From NCBI GenBank assembly GCA_963930645.1, contig OZ005648.1, forward strand, positions 201,314,480-201,378,479: a stretch of 64,000 nt of DNA, read 5' to 3'. The notes beneath the pieces are model-generated. The model saw nothing but the letters and a program-made list of their open reading frames with translations, had not been told where the DNA came from and ran no database searches. Positions 23,931-34,956 of this stretch are shown here, in pieces. Within the stretch, counting starts at the first letter, position 1. Every line of letters starts with the position of its first letter. The position numbers were made by a program, and so were the translations under genes. The DNA is from Salticus scenicus (Eukaryota; Arthropoda; Arachnida; Araneae; Salticidae).

Positions 23931-24200
23931 AACTTGCTTTCTCGTTTGTTTGCTTGTCCAGTACAAATCTTGCAATCAATTTTTAACTAACTTTCCAACT
24001 AGCTAGACATTTGAAACTTTTAGAATAGCTCAGAACATGATGACAACGCAATACCTCAAAGCCCGATTTTCAAATTTTTGATTAGTTTTCTTTTAATTAA
24101 TTAAAATATGAAAATAATAACCTCCTAATAGCTTTAGAATTAGCCATTTATAAATATTAGCTATAATTTAATTGTTGCCAAAAAAAATTTACGAGTTCAT
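23930..24200 (+). repeat. Dispersed Helitron-family segment, uninterrupted copy
   Basis: Contains GTCCAGTACAAATCTTGCAA, TTTAACTAACTTTCC, TAGACATTTGAAAC, then CTCAAAGCCCGATTTTC, TTTTAATTAATTAAAATATG and TTTAATTGTTGCCAAAAAAA. The first blocks match one monomer of the 32.3-34.0 kb tandem array. The later blocks match minus-strand sequence at 49020-49190 and the DNA on either side of the Helitron at 59389-61296. Confidence 0.65.
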
Positions 24201-24382
24201 TTTCTTTTGACATAAAAATACATACATTTAATTAAATGTGAACATTAAAAAATTATAAAAAGTTAAATTGGCATCTCACAAAAATTGACGTCATTATCAT
24301 TTTAAAAATTTCCTACACATTGATAAAGTGCTAGTGTAATTCATGATGCTAATATATATTGTTTTAACCACTTACCAGTTTT

Positions 24383-24484
24383 GCCCGAACGCCGCTCGGG
24401 TGCAGCGAAAGGGTACTTTTCTGATTTGCCCGAGCGCCGCTCGGGCAGCATGTTTTTTTACGCCGATCCACTGATTTGCCCGGC
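24383..24484. repeat. Subterminal palindromes of the piggyBac element
   Basis: GCCCGAGCG-C-CGCTCGGGC (24428-24446) is a perfect 19-bp palindrome. GCCCGAACG-C-CGCTCGGGT (24383-24401) is a two-mismatch copy 45 bp upstream. A half copy TTTGCCCGGC lies at 24475-24484. Repeated palindromes just inside one end are likely transposase binding sites (inference). Confidence 0.7.
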
Positions 24485-24668
24485 TTTTTCTCATTTTTTT
24501 AGTTTCCATTGCTTCTAATAGATGGCTCTAGTTGTCCAGTAAAGACTGGCTTTCAAAATAAGTGTAAACCCGTTTCATCTGGTTTTACTGCTTTACGCGG
24601 GAAAAAGTGCAAATTTAGTTTATTGTATCACGCGTTGCGAATACTTTCTTTCCTCATTTTGTGTTACA

Positions 24669-26393
24669 ATGAGTGATAGTGAGCGGCTTATTACAGAATA
24701 TAATTCTGATATTGGATCAGATAGTGAATCGGAAATTTCGCTAAATGATCCTGGCAGTTGTGAAAGTTCGTTATCGGACTTCTCTAGTGACGAAGAAACG
24801 GAAAGTTCGGATAACCTAGCTCAGGTTCGGAACTTTTGCGAAATTGATATCAATAATCCTCCTCCACCACCGCCAAGATTTCCTTTCACAGCGAATCCTG
24901 CTATCCATTTGAATATTGATGTAAGTGACGGAACTCTACAGTTTCTTGATATTTTCTTCGATGATAACCTACTTGAAGTGATAGTTTCGGAAACCAACAA
25001 ATATGCAGATCGAAGTATTCGAAACTGTAATCTTCGAAGAAATAGTAGAGCAAAAAAGTGGGAACCAACATCAAAAAACGAAATTTAAGTGTTTTTTGCA
25101 TTGAATATTTTACAAGGGATTGTAAAAAAACCTGATATTGAACTATATTGGAGTAGGCGACATTCAACTTCAACGCCATTTTTCTCAAAAATTATGTCTT
25201 ACCGTCGTTTGCACCTAATTCATCGATATTTACATTTTTCCGATGATGCAAAATTTGATGCTAAAACACATGAGTGTCTGAAATTACAAAAACTGTGGCC
25301 TGTAATAAAATACTTGAATGTACGTTATCAAGAAATCATGACACCTGAAAGAGATGTAACAATAGATGAGAGCTTGATGCTCTTCAAAGGACGACTGCAC
25401 TGGAAGCAATATATACCACTAAAGAGATCACGATTCGGTATAAAAAGTTTTATGTTATGCGAGTCAAAGTCTGGTTATGTATATCAATTTATTATATACA
25501 CTGGAAAAGACACACTTTTCGATAATAATTACCAATATTTGTGCAAGTCATCTCAAGTTGTGATGACACTTATGCAGCCACTATTGAATAAAGGATATTG
25601 CCTAACGACAGATAATTATTACACATCTCCAGAACTGGCAGATATCCTTCTTAGCAAACAAACAGATATGTATGGAACACTCAAACTCAACAGGAAAGAC
25701 GTTCCAAAGGAACTGCAATCAAAAAAACTAAAAAAAGGTGAAGTCCGTGCATTCCAAAGAGGAAAAGTGTGTATCATAAAATGGATGGATAAGAAGGTTG
25801 TAAGTCTTTTATCTACAATACATAATCCCGAAATGATTGAAGTGCCATCTCACAATGATGAGGTCAGAAAAAAACCACAAGTAGTAATGGAATATAACAA
25901 TACAATGGGAGGTGTAGACAGACTAGATCAACATCTTACCAATTATCCCATCATAAAGAAGAGAGGAAAAAAATACTACAAAAAAATATTCTTCCACCTT
26001 TTTGATATATCACTGTGGAATGCTTTTGTTTTGTACCAGAAGCACGGCGGAAAATACTCCCATTTGAATTGTAGACTAGATTTAGTTGATCGCTTGATTG
26101 AAAGGCATGGAACAGTAAATGAAAGAATAGGACGACCAGGAATTTTGCCCAATCCTTTACGATTGACGGAAAGACACTTTTTAGAAGTGATTCCTGCCAC
26201 CGAAAAGAAATTGAGACCGACGAGGCAATGCTTTGTGTGTTGCTCAAAACGGAACGAGAGCGGAAAACGAATCAGAAGAGAAACAAGATATTTTTGTCCT
26301 GATTGTGATGTTGGACTTTATCTCCATGCTTTAAAATTTACCATACAAAAGCTGATTTTTGAAATAAAAGAATTTGAAAGATTTTTGAAATAA
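24669..26393 (+). pseudogene. piggyBac transposase with one in-frame stop
   Basis: Cut-and-paste transposase acting on the element's own ends at TTAA targets. One reading frame of 575 codons runs from ATG 24669 to TAA 26393, broken only by TAA at 25086-25088 (codon 140). The N-terminal part is acidic and Ser/Asp-rich, typical of the family. Downstream come the DDE_Tnp_1_7 core motifs TIDESLMLFKG (Asp, codon 233), LTTDNYYTSPE (Asp 315) and NTMGGVDRLDQ (Asp 417 and 420), matching the DDD catalytic pattern. The C-terminal Cys-rich domain CFVCC...CPDCDVGLYLH follows (Cys 521, 524, 525, 543, 546; His 553). Length agrees with piggyBac transposases (about 550-650). The stop lies where relatives have VF(I/F)xLxILxG sequence, so it is a recent nonsense change or a sequencing error. 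No other frameshift seen. Confidence 0.92.
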
Positions 26394-26654
26394 GTATTCT
26401 CTCGCTTCCATTCCTGTAAAATGTTCTTTACAGTTCAGTTAGTTGTTCGGAAAAAAGCCAACTTTAAGTAAAAATGCCATTTTTTCGCTTAATTAAAAAT
26501 TTAAAATAAATTAATAAATGCAATACTTGTAACAATTTTGACTGTGGATTTGAGTTTATACAATCGATTTGAATACAAAATTGTTTATAAAAAATGTGCT
26601 TATTTTTGGACATAATATGGCAGAAAAACGAAACTGTTAAGTGGTTAAAAGGAT

Positions 26655-26925
26655 TAATATTTTATTTTTAAAACCAACATTTTTTTTTTTTTTAATTACT
26701 ATTAGTTCACTGAACTGAGTCCGTGTGCTTAAATTTTTTATCTATAATTTAAGTGTATCCACATTGATATATCTAATAATATATTTTCCTTCAGATATTT
26801 ATTGCTATTAATATTATTATTTATACATAATATTTCAAAACATGTATGGGGGTGCCATATCAAAATAGGCTTAGGGTGCAATTTAACTTAAATTCGCCTC
26901 TGCTACTAATTTATAGCTTAATCAA
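26655..26925. other. AT-rich DNA after the piggyBac element
   Basis: No gene. GGGGGTGCCATATCAAAATAGGCTTAGGG (26849-26877, partly quoted) may be an end of an older element related to sequence near 23140, unproven. Confidence 0.3.
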
Positions 26926-26929
26926 ATGT

Positions 26930-27283
26930 AGAGTTTTGAAGGGTCTATACTCCGTAATGATAAAGAATTTTTCTTTATGCCCCTGTAAAAAAACTGTAAT
27001 TTGTATACTTATTAAAATTTGTACAGTTTGTGTGATGGTGACTTATAACATACCTACCAACTTTCAGCTCAATCTAATGAGGTGTTTAGATGCTATCACA
27101 CTTTAAACAATTGGAGTGTGTAAATCATAATGATGAAGAATTTCTTTTTCTGTCACTATAACTAGGCTACCACTTATGCTTTATGAGAAATAGTCTCCCA
27201 AATAAGTCTCCAGATACAGCCCACTTCAAATAATTCAAGTCTATAGTCTGTAGTGATAAAGAATTTTTCTTTGTGCCCCTGTC

Positions 27284-27314
<31 letters not shown>

Positions 27315-27480
27315 GTAATTTGTACAGATCAAAATCTATACAGTTTGTGTGATGGTGACCTATAACATACCTACCAACTCAACTTTCAACTCATGAGGTT
27401 TAGATGGCATGCACATTAAATAATTAAAGTGTGTAGATCATAAAGATAAAGAATTTTTCTTTGTGTCTCTATAACAAGGA
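26930..27480. repeat. Tandem repeats of about 290 bp (first cluster)
   Basis: Two successive units share AATGATAAAGAATTTTTCTT, TGCCCCTGT + A-run + CTGTAATTTGTA, TACAGTTTGTGTGATGGTGA, CATACCTACCAACT and GAGGTGTTTAGATG. A third partial unit starts near 27430. A related cluster lies at 31260-31650. Confidence 0.65.
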
Positions 27481-27631
27481 TGCCACTTAATCAAGACTCT
27501 AAAAGTAGACATTTTTAGTTGCTTTATGAAAAATAGTCTCCTGAATAAGTCTCCAGATACAGAAAAAAGTTTTATTTTCTAATACAGCCCTCTTTTCCTC
27601 CTCCCCCTTCCCTAAATATTAATTTTATGAC

Positions 27632-29481
27632 TATGTTAAAATAAATAAAAGTAAAGTGTGTGAGTATGTCTTATATCTCTCCAAACCACTGAATCGATCT
27701 GAAATAAACTTCACATAGTTACTGCTTATGATAAGGGTTTAAGTACTGTGGATGTTTCAAGTTTTTAGTGCAAGTGTAATAAGATGGGATGAGGAAAAAC
27801 ACGCTTAAAAACTATACTTTTGTAGGATTTCTACAGTAATACTGCAGCTAAAAACTTCAAATTTGATACGCAAGTTACTTCTAATGTATATATTCTCCCT
27901 AAATTGAAATTTATTAAAATTCTAAATTAAACAAAAGTGTCAGAAGTCATTCGATAGGAAAAATATATTTTAATAGAGAAAATTGCTACCCTTTACTATT
28001 GATTGTATGAGGCTTTTATTTGCTAGTGATAGAATAAATAGCAAGAAATAGTACTCATAACTCCAAAATTATAATACAACAAGCAGTTCTATCAGTTCTT
28101 CGGATGGTAAAAAATTGAAAGCCAATTAAAAGCAAAGCCAATTAATTTGACCTATTGCCAAATGATTGTTTATTCTGAGTTCTGATTAAAGCCAAGTTTT
28201 ATTCAAATCTGTTGAAAGATCTATTAAGAACCACTGTGATTTTCCATGTGTGAAAAACAGGTAGAAATGCTAGACATCCCCTCTTACTACCTTAAAGCTG
28301 AATTCACACTTACTGTGACACTGCTACACAGCAAATGTTGTAAATTATTCATTACTGGAAGTGACTTGACTTTTTGGACATGTGGGCAATCAGTGACATT
28401 TTCATTGCTCCTCGTAGAATATCACAAAAGAAATCCAAGTTTTTCATGCCAACTATCACCACAAGAAGTGACAATAACGTTGTTAGGGTAAAAAAAACAG
28501 TCCCTTACAGCAGCCAAGAAACCCCATTAAAAGAAAAGTGAATAGAACTGCCGCTGACACTTCATGCTTCTGGTGTGAATCAAGCTTAAGTGTCAAATTT
28601 CAAAAGAGTCTCATATTTTACCTTAATTAAAGTTTAATAAAAGACATTTTCTAAATTTCAAGTTTCTACAGGATACCACCACGATTTGACCTGTGTTAAG
28701 AGGATGTAGAAATGATAGAATCCCCCCCCCCCCCTTTCACACTATTAAAAGTTAAATTTCGAAAGATTTTTATCTTTTACCTTAATTAGGGCCTATGAAG
28801 AAACATTTTGCAAAATTTAAAGTTTTTATTAGAAACTACGGCGATTTTTCAGTTGCGAAGAACAGGTAGAACTGTTAGATACCTCTTTTCACCCCTTTAA
28901 GGATTAAATTTCAGAAAATTCTCATATTTTACCTTAATTAAGGCCTAAGAGGAGAGACATTTTACTAAACTTCAAAGTTTTTATTGAAAACACTCCAGAG
29001 ATACGATGAAAAAATTAAAAAAATTCGACTTCCCACTTAAACCCCTTAAAGGTTAACTTTCATTAAATCTGTTTTTAAGCTCCTATGTCATGAAAAGAAT
29101 CCAGTATTCAAACAGTATGTTCCCATCTTCAGCAATTTGAACTCAACATTTATAGCTGAATCAGTGAATCGGTGATATTTTGCTTTTATACATATAGATA
29201 TGAAAAGGCTTTTTTCGCATACAGATAAATATTTTATTCCTCTGCATAACACATACAAGCTCTTTTCTTACAACATTTTTTGCTTTTTTAAGAGTGTTGC
29301 TATTTGAAGGTTATGTTTTACAAATAAATTATTTCAAAAATAATTAATTTGTAGCAAACAATAAATGTTCATATTTTTGAGGCTTATTAATAAATATAGG
29401 AATAAAAAAAAACGAGACTATTATTATAAAAAGGATTAATTTAAAAATAGTGACCAGTGAAGTGCAAGCAAAGCTAGCTAG
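27632..29481 (+). mobile_element. Probable non-autonomous Helitron
   Basis: The 3' end resembles the Helitron ends elsewhere in the window: AGTGACCAGTGAAGTG, then GCAAAGCTAG and terminal CTAG (29478-29481) followed by host T. The 5' part has a degenerate ATAAATAAAAGTAAAGTGTG start and TCTCCAAACCACTGAATCGA, common in this group. Internally there are repeated units at about 28230-29060 (CAGGTAGAA.TG, TTTTACCTTAATTAA, AAAGTTTTTATT). The first unit is interrupted by a 300-bp insert (about 28293-28588) with GAATTCACAC/GTGTGAATC ends. The 5' boundary is uncertain. Confidence 0.45.
28600..29060. repeat. Tandem repeats of about 180 bp inside the Helitron-like segment
   Basis: Blocks TTTTACCTTAATTA, CATTTT.C.AA.TT.AAG and TTTTTATTGAAAAC/TTTTTATTAGAAAC recur at about 28617, 28774 and 28929. 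A C run lies at 28721-28734. Confidence 0.55.
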
Positions 29482-29673
29482 TATAAAATAAATCTGAATG
29501 AGTAGCAGTAAGTTTTATAGATGCCTTATAAAAAGCTTATTAAAAAAAAAAAAAAAAAATACTGCATTTTCCAGATTATTAAAAAAAATTATATATATAT
29601 ATTAGCAACACATTACATAACCAGGCTAGTAAAACCTGCCAATCTTGAAACATAGAATTCATTTAACATATTA

Positions 29674-30215
29674 CAGGGTGGCTACAGAAATTCAGAAAAA
29701 AAAAGTTCCCTGATTTCCCTGACTAATTTTAACGGATTTCCATGATTTCAGTTACTTATGTGCATGCCATAAGTTTGTGTCTATCATACTTTTGTGTAAC
29801 AGGCTTGCCAAACCACTGCAATTGAAAAAATGATACTGAGGGGCAAAAGTATCTCAATCTTTTCATATTTTTTCTTTTAGACTTTGTTAACATACACAAA
29901 AAATAAAATAAAATGAAAAATTCAAAATTTGGGAAAAATTAACAAAATTATAAAAATATGAATCATTTTAGTTGCACAACATATTAATATCACAGCATAA
30001 AATAATTTTCCCAGTTGGTGCACTAAAAATATTTAATAATAAAAAAAAAAAAAATCTTTAATGTTAACTTGGCGAGATTCTACTAAAAAGCAGCCAATTC
30101 TGTGCAATCATGGCTAAGATTACATCTGTTTAACGATTTTTCAGTCGTGTTTCAGGGAGGAAATGAAGTTGTTTTTACAAATTTCCCTGATTTTTCCATG
30201 ATTGTCACCACCCTG
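29674..30215. mobile_element. hAT-like element, CAGGGTGGC termini, 5-bp duplication
   Basis: The left end CAGGGTGGCTACAGAAATT pairs with the right end ending TGTCACCACCCTG. Subterminal TTCCCTGATTTCCCTGA words occur at the left and TTTCCCTGATTTTTCC at the right. TATTA flanks both sides (29669-29673, 30216-30220). The same terminus begins at 63916 and runs off the window. Confidence 0.7.
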
Positions 30216-30220
30216 TATTA

Positions 30221-30876
30221 ACATTTTATCCTTTGTTCCTCATCAAATAACATACAATGAGTTAATTATTAGTACTTTTCTGTTATAATTTTTTCAAAAT
30301 TATTAGAAACCATATGAGGTGAGGCTATGTGCAACTGATTGTGGTAGAAATGTGTGAATCATTTGAACCAAGATAAACGAGAAAAATTTAAGTGCAAGAA
30401 ATTTCATTTTTCAAGATTTTTTTACAATCCAATTTTCTTGAATTTTCATTTTTCATGAGATTTCTTCTAGATCAAAAATCTTACTTTCCTGATCTCATTA
30501 ATTCCAGAAGGTCTTTGAATTTAAAATTTATATCAGCATTGATGGAATGTTTGTAATGAAGATATCTAAATCATCTTTTTCTTACTACTGTTGGCCAATC
30601 ACTGTTTTGACTTTTCTAATGTGCTAATATTATTTCTTCACGTCTCGTCTTCCCATTTGCATTTCCATGAAGCTTTTTACATTCTTAAAAAATTGAAATA
30701 TCTTGTTGAAGTTTTTCTTCAATGGCTTTCATGCCCAATACTTGAAATTTGCCCATATAACTTTTTACTGTCCTTTGCTTTTTTTTTTTTGGTGTGTGTG
30801 TGTATATATTTTATCTCTTTTATAGCTACTTCTCTTTTCTTTCTTTTTTGAAATTCTTACCATATCAGTATAATTT

Positions 30877-30913
<37 letters not shown>

Positions 30914-31255
30914 CTTGCTACTTTATGCAACTTTTGAGATTTTATTTATGAAAAATTCAGGTGCAAAACTAACCCTTCACAAAAGTTGTTATTTTTAATT
31001 GCCAAATGTTTAAAATAGTTGCCAATTTTTTTCATTTGATACAAAAGTAGTTGGTTTTGCCTATATTTTAGCTAAAATAGTCAGTCACCATAGTTGCCTT
31101 TCTTTCAGTCATCAGTGGCACTCCTGCTATAATAGAAGTAAAATTTGTATCTATAAAATTTATTATCTAGTAAAATTTATTTGTAATCAAAATCTATACG
31201 GTTTGTACTACAATGATCATATACATATATAGGAATATATATATATGCCTAACAA
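30221..31255. other. AT-rich DNA without recognised genes
   Basis: Long T runs (30780-30790, about 30881-30911), a GT microsatellite near 30793 and no coding similarity. Confidence 0.4.
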
Positions 31256-31259
31256 ACTT

Positions 31260-31650
31260 CAGATCAATCAAATAAGGCTCTTGGACGTTTTTACACTTCT
31301 AATAATTCAAGTCCATAGTTTGTAATGATAAAGAATGAATTTTTTTTTGTGTGTCCTTGTAAAAAAAAAAAAAAAAAAAAAAAACTACAATTTGCACATT
31401 CCTCAAAATCTACAAATCATGTGACAATCACCTATTATAATATACCTACTAACTCTAATCTCAGTGAATAAGGTGTTTAGATGCACTTTAAGTAATTTGA
31501 GTCCATAGGTTGTAATAGTTAAAAAATTTTGTGTTGCTGTAAAAGAACTAATTTGCATACTCAAATATTCATCAAAATCTGCACAGTTTGTATGGCGATG
31601 ACCAATAACATACCAACTAACTTTCAGCTCAATTGAACAAAGTGTTCAGA
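31260..31650. repeat. Tandem repeats of about 200 bp (second cluster)
   Basis: Units share AATTCAAGTCCATAGTTTGTAATGAT-type starts (31310, 31497), a C(C)TTGTAAAAA.. block, CAAAATCTACA/CAAAATCTGCACAGTTTGT, and ACATACCAACTAACTTTCAG near the end. They are diverged copies of the units at 26930-27480. Confidence 0.6.
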
Positions 31651-32254
31651 CGTTGTGTTCACTCACTGACACACATACATCACCATAAAAATAGCAGAAA
31701 TGAACTTAGGAGACCTGAAAATAGATACACAAAAATTTCATAATTAAACTTTTTCATGATTACAATATTTTGCTTAAATATGTATGTTCAAAACGCAAAC
31801 AAAGAAACAAATTGATTTTGCGCAGGGCAAAATGACAACACATTCTTTTCAAATTTCTTTGTTGATGCTCAATGTTTAAATAAGGAGATGATCACTTTAC
31901 AAAATAGTGATATTAGTTTTCTAAGTTACTGTTAATTTTGAATGTTAGTCACCTCCTAATTTAAATTCTGAATATTTTGTCATATGTCGACATTTATTGT
32001 TAAAAAATAGTGGTGAGAGTGTACCTAAATAAGTCTCTAGAGGCATAGATTCAACTAAGCAAAGGATATATTTAGATTATATAGTCAAACATTAGATTTC
32101 AGCAATAACTCCCTACTGAAAAATTATTTGTGTTACTGAGCAAGGTAAATTTTGCACAAATTACACAATCCTATTTGGGCTGCAAGGATTCAAACTACCA
32201 AATTAAACATTAAAATTTTATTCAGGTAAATTGGAGTGTAAAGCTGATTCTTTT
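31651..32254. other. Intergenic DNA, no gene seen
   Basis: Ordinary AT-rich sequence. Only very short frames. Confidence 0.4.
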
Positions 32255-32257
32255 TTA

Positions 32258-33972
32258 CCATGTTTTTATTAACTTTGATTCTTGTTTGTATGTTTGTTTG
32301 TTTGTCCAGTACAAATCTTGCAATCGATTTTTAACTAACTTCCCGACTAGCTAGATATTTGAAATTTTCAGAACAGCTCACAACACAGTGACAATACATT
32401 TTTCTAATAATTTTAGTCAACTATTTCAGGTCCTGCTGCCTTCGGCAGCGCTTATATGATTGGACAGAAAATTTATTTAACTAACTTCCCGACTAGCTGG
32501 ACATTTGAAACTTTCAGAATTGTTCAGAACACGGTGAAAATGCATTTTTTTTAATACCTTTAGCCAACTGTTTCGGGTTCCTGCTGCTGGCAGTGTTATC
32601 AGTACAAAGCTTGCAATCGGTTTTTCACTAACTTTCCGACTAGTTAGATGTTTGAAACTTTTTGGCTAGCTCAAAACACAGTGACAGTACATTTTTTTAA
32701 TATTTTTAGTCATCTGTTTCAGGTCACTACTGCCTTTGGCAGCGTTCATATGATTCAACAGAAAATTAATTTAACTAACTTCCCGACTAGCTGGACATTT
32801 GAAACTTTCAGAATTGTTCAGAACACGGTGAAAATGCATTTTTTTTAATACCTTTAGCCAACTGTTTCGGGTTCCTGCTGCTTTCTGTTCCTGCTGCTGG
32901 CAGTGTTATCAGTACAAAGCTTGCAATCGGTTTTTCACTAACTTTCCGACTAGTTAGATGTTTGAAACTTTTTGGCTAGCTCAAAACACAGTGACAGTAC
33001 ATTTTTTTAATATTTTTAGTCATCTGTTTCAGGTCACTACTGCCTTTGGCAGCGTTTATATGATTCAACAGAAAGTTAATTTAACTAACTTCCCGACTAG
33101 CTAGACATTTGAAATTTTCAGAATAGTTCAGAACACGGCGAAAATGCATTTTTAAAATATTTTTAACCAACTGCTTCGGGTTCCTGCTGCTTTCGACAGC
33201 GTTATTAGTACAAAGCTTGCAATCAATTTTAAACTAACTTCCCGACTAGCTAGACATTTGAAACTTTCAGGATAGCTCAGAACAAGGTGGCAACACATTT
33301 TTTTAATACTTTTAGTCAACTGTTTCAGGTCCCTACTGCATTCGGCAGCATTTATATGATTCAACAGAAAATTTATTTAACTAACTGCCTGACTAGCTAG
33401 ACATTTGAAACTTTCAGAATAGTTCAGAACACGGTGAAAATGCATTTTTTAAATATTTTTAACCAACTGCTCTGGGTTCCTGCTGCCTACAGCAGCGTTA
33501 CCAGTATAAAGCTTGCAATCGATTTTTCACTAACTTCCTAACTAGCTAGATATTTTAACTTTCAGGATAGCTCAGAACACGGTGACAATGCATTTTTTAA
33601 AATACTTTTAGTCAACTGTTTCAGGTCCCTACTGTATTCAGCAGCGTTTATATGATTCAACAGAAAATTTATTTAACTAACTTCCCGAGTAGCTAGACAT
33701 TTGAAACTTTCAGAATAGTTTAGAATACGGTGAAAATGCATTTAAAAAATATTTTTAACCAATTGCTTCAGGACCCTGCTGCCTTCGGCAGCATTACCAG
33801 TACAAAGCTTGCAATCAACTTTTAACTAACTTCCCGGCTAGATAGCCATTTGAAACTTTTATAATAGCTCAAAACACGATAGCAAGGAATTTTTTTAATA
33901 CTTTTATCCAATTGCTCCAGGTTCTTGCTGCCTTCAGTAGCGTTTATATGATTCAACAGAAAATTTAAAAAC
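32258..33972 (+). repeat. Minisatellite-like array, 11 monomers of about 148 bp in an AB pattern
   Basis: Monomer starts (variants of TTAACTAACTTCCCGACTAG) fall near 32331, 32478, 32626, 32771, 32937, 33081, 33231, 33378, 33529, 33674 and 33821. Spacing is 144-151 bp except one of 166 bp caused by a small internal duplication. Each monomer has TAGACATTTGAAACTTTCAG, GCTCAGAACACGGTGA, an ATTTTTAACCAACTG block and a GCTGCC-TTC-GGCAGC hairpin or a decayed version. Alternate monomers end in TACAAAGCTTGCAATC (A) or TATGATTCAACAGAAAATTT (B), a two-monomer higher-order unit of about 296 bp. Single related monomers occur at 23930-24100, and the hairpin block occurs inverted at about 61141-61160 inside a Helitron. 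Confidence 0.85.
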
Positions 33973-34054
33973 ATGGTATATAAAAGTTCTTTTTATCTTG
34001 TAATTATTTATTTTTTATTTGTTTTTTATACCAACTATGTGAAAAATGTCAGAG

Positions 34055-34117
34055 TCGGAAATTGAACCCAGGCACTCCACTTAAAGTGCCATTGCTCTAC
34101 CACTGAGCTACCCTGGC
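34055..34117 (-). other. tRNA-like sequence, left arm
   Basis: On the minus strand, GCCAGGGTAGCTCAGTGGTA + GAGC gives a D-arm/A-box region, and GGGTTCAATTTCC gives a T-arm/B-box. The anticodon stem-loop is abnormal (GGCACT/AGTGCC around an 8-base TTAAGTGG loop) and the acceptor stem does not close well. It is a tRNA-derived sequence, not a confident functional tRNA gene. Confidence 0.55.
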
Positions 34118-34327
34118 TGATAACCAGCTAAGCATTTCTCACATAATATCCATTGGCAAAGTCACTGAGTCTGCAAACGCAGATGTAGCAGGTGAGAATA
34201 TTATTCATGGCACAACTCCGATAGACCAATTGTGCCATGAATAATATTTTCACCTGCTATATCTGCATTTGCAAACGCGGTGACTTTGCCAATGGATATT
34301 ATGTGAGAAATGCCAAACTGGTTATCA

Positions 34328-34391
34328 GCCAAGGTGGTTCAGTAGTAGAGCAACCACACATTAAGCAGAGTGTCCGGTTTCAATTCTTGGC
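34328..34391 (+). other. tRNA-like sequence, right arm
   Basis: GCCAAGG (34328-34334) can pair with TCTTGGC (34385-34391) as an acceptor stem. GTTC/GAGC makes a D stem. CCGGTTTCAATTCTTGG resembles a T arm with a changed B-box. The anticodon arm is irregular (ATTAAG in the loop region). Only about 64 nt long, shorter than a normal tRNA, so probably non-functional. Confidence 0.5.
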
Positions 34392-34956
34392 TTTGGCGTT
34401 TTTCACATACTTGGTATTAAAAAAAAAAAAAAAAAAAATCAACCTTACATTTCAATTTACCTTAATGAATATTCGAGGTTAATAAACTATTGAGTAAAAT
34501 ATATAAATTAAAATTTTATTTTGCAGATAACAAGCATTTGATTAAAAGAGCCCGTAAATAAGAGTTGACTGAAACCCAAAATATTTATTTGTTCTGTTAA
34601 CCTATTAAATGTCACTGTATGAATCATATTGACAAAATTTGAATTTTCATATGTTTTCAATTTCAGTATGCAACTATAATCATACATAGTTTAAATTTAA
34701 AAAAATATATTTAATTAGAAGATAAGACACGATCCCAAAACGGGAGACTTGGTGCCTAATGGGAGTAACATAAACACTTTCTCTACAATGTTGAGAGTTG
34801 AATGTTTAATTTTAATGTCTTGCTAAATCAAGGTTTAAATTCCCAAAATTATTTTTATATGATTATTAAGTTAATTATTGACCGCTTAAATGTGTATTTA
34901 ATATATTCAAGCCATAAATTAAAAAACTGTTAAAATTTATTACCTGTTAGTGTTAA

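Larger units (their letters stand above)
24368..26644 (+). mobile_element. Complete piggyBac-type DNA transposon
   Basis: TTAA flanks both ends (24364-24367, 26645-26648). The terminal repeats are CCACTTACCAGTTTTG on the left and, reverse-complemented, CCACTTAACAGTTTCG on the right. The left subterminal region has two GC-rich palindromes and a third partial copy of their half-site. Transposase occupies 24669-26393, leaving about 300 bp of 5' and 250 bp of 3' non-coding sequence. All parts of an autonomous element are present except that the transposase has one in-frame stop. The GC-rich ends contrast sharply with the surrounding AT-rich DNA. Confidence 0.92.
34028..34421. mobile_element. Fold-back element with a tRNA-like sequence in each arm
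   Basis: The arms are inverted copies: ATACCAACTATGTGAAAAA on the left against TTTTTCACATACTTGGTAT on the right, continuing through the tRNA-like parts, then TTTCTCACATAATATCCATT versus AATGGATATTATGTGAGAAA, and GAATATTATTCATGGCACAA versus its complement near the centre. A 13-base loop around 34214 separates the arms. Each arm is about 185 bp and roughly 85% similar to the other. Boundaries are set by the outer ATACCAA/TTGGTAT words; no target duplication is clear. Confidence 0.75.

Noticed and set aside
23131..26913. A larger element around the piggyBac, with CAGTAATAGATTTAGGCTTA at the left and GCCTCTGCTACTAA at the right
   Set aside because: The ends are only weakly inverted and no target duplication could be found.
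34055..34391. Functional tRNA genes
   Set aside because: The anticodon arms are malformed, and the copies lie in a fold-back element.
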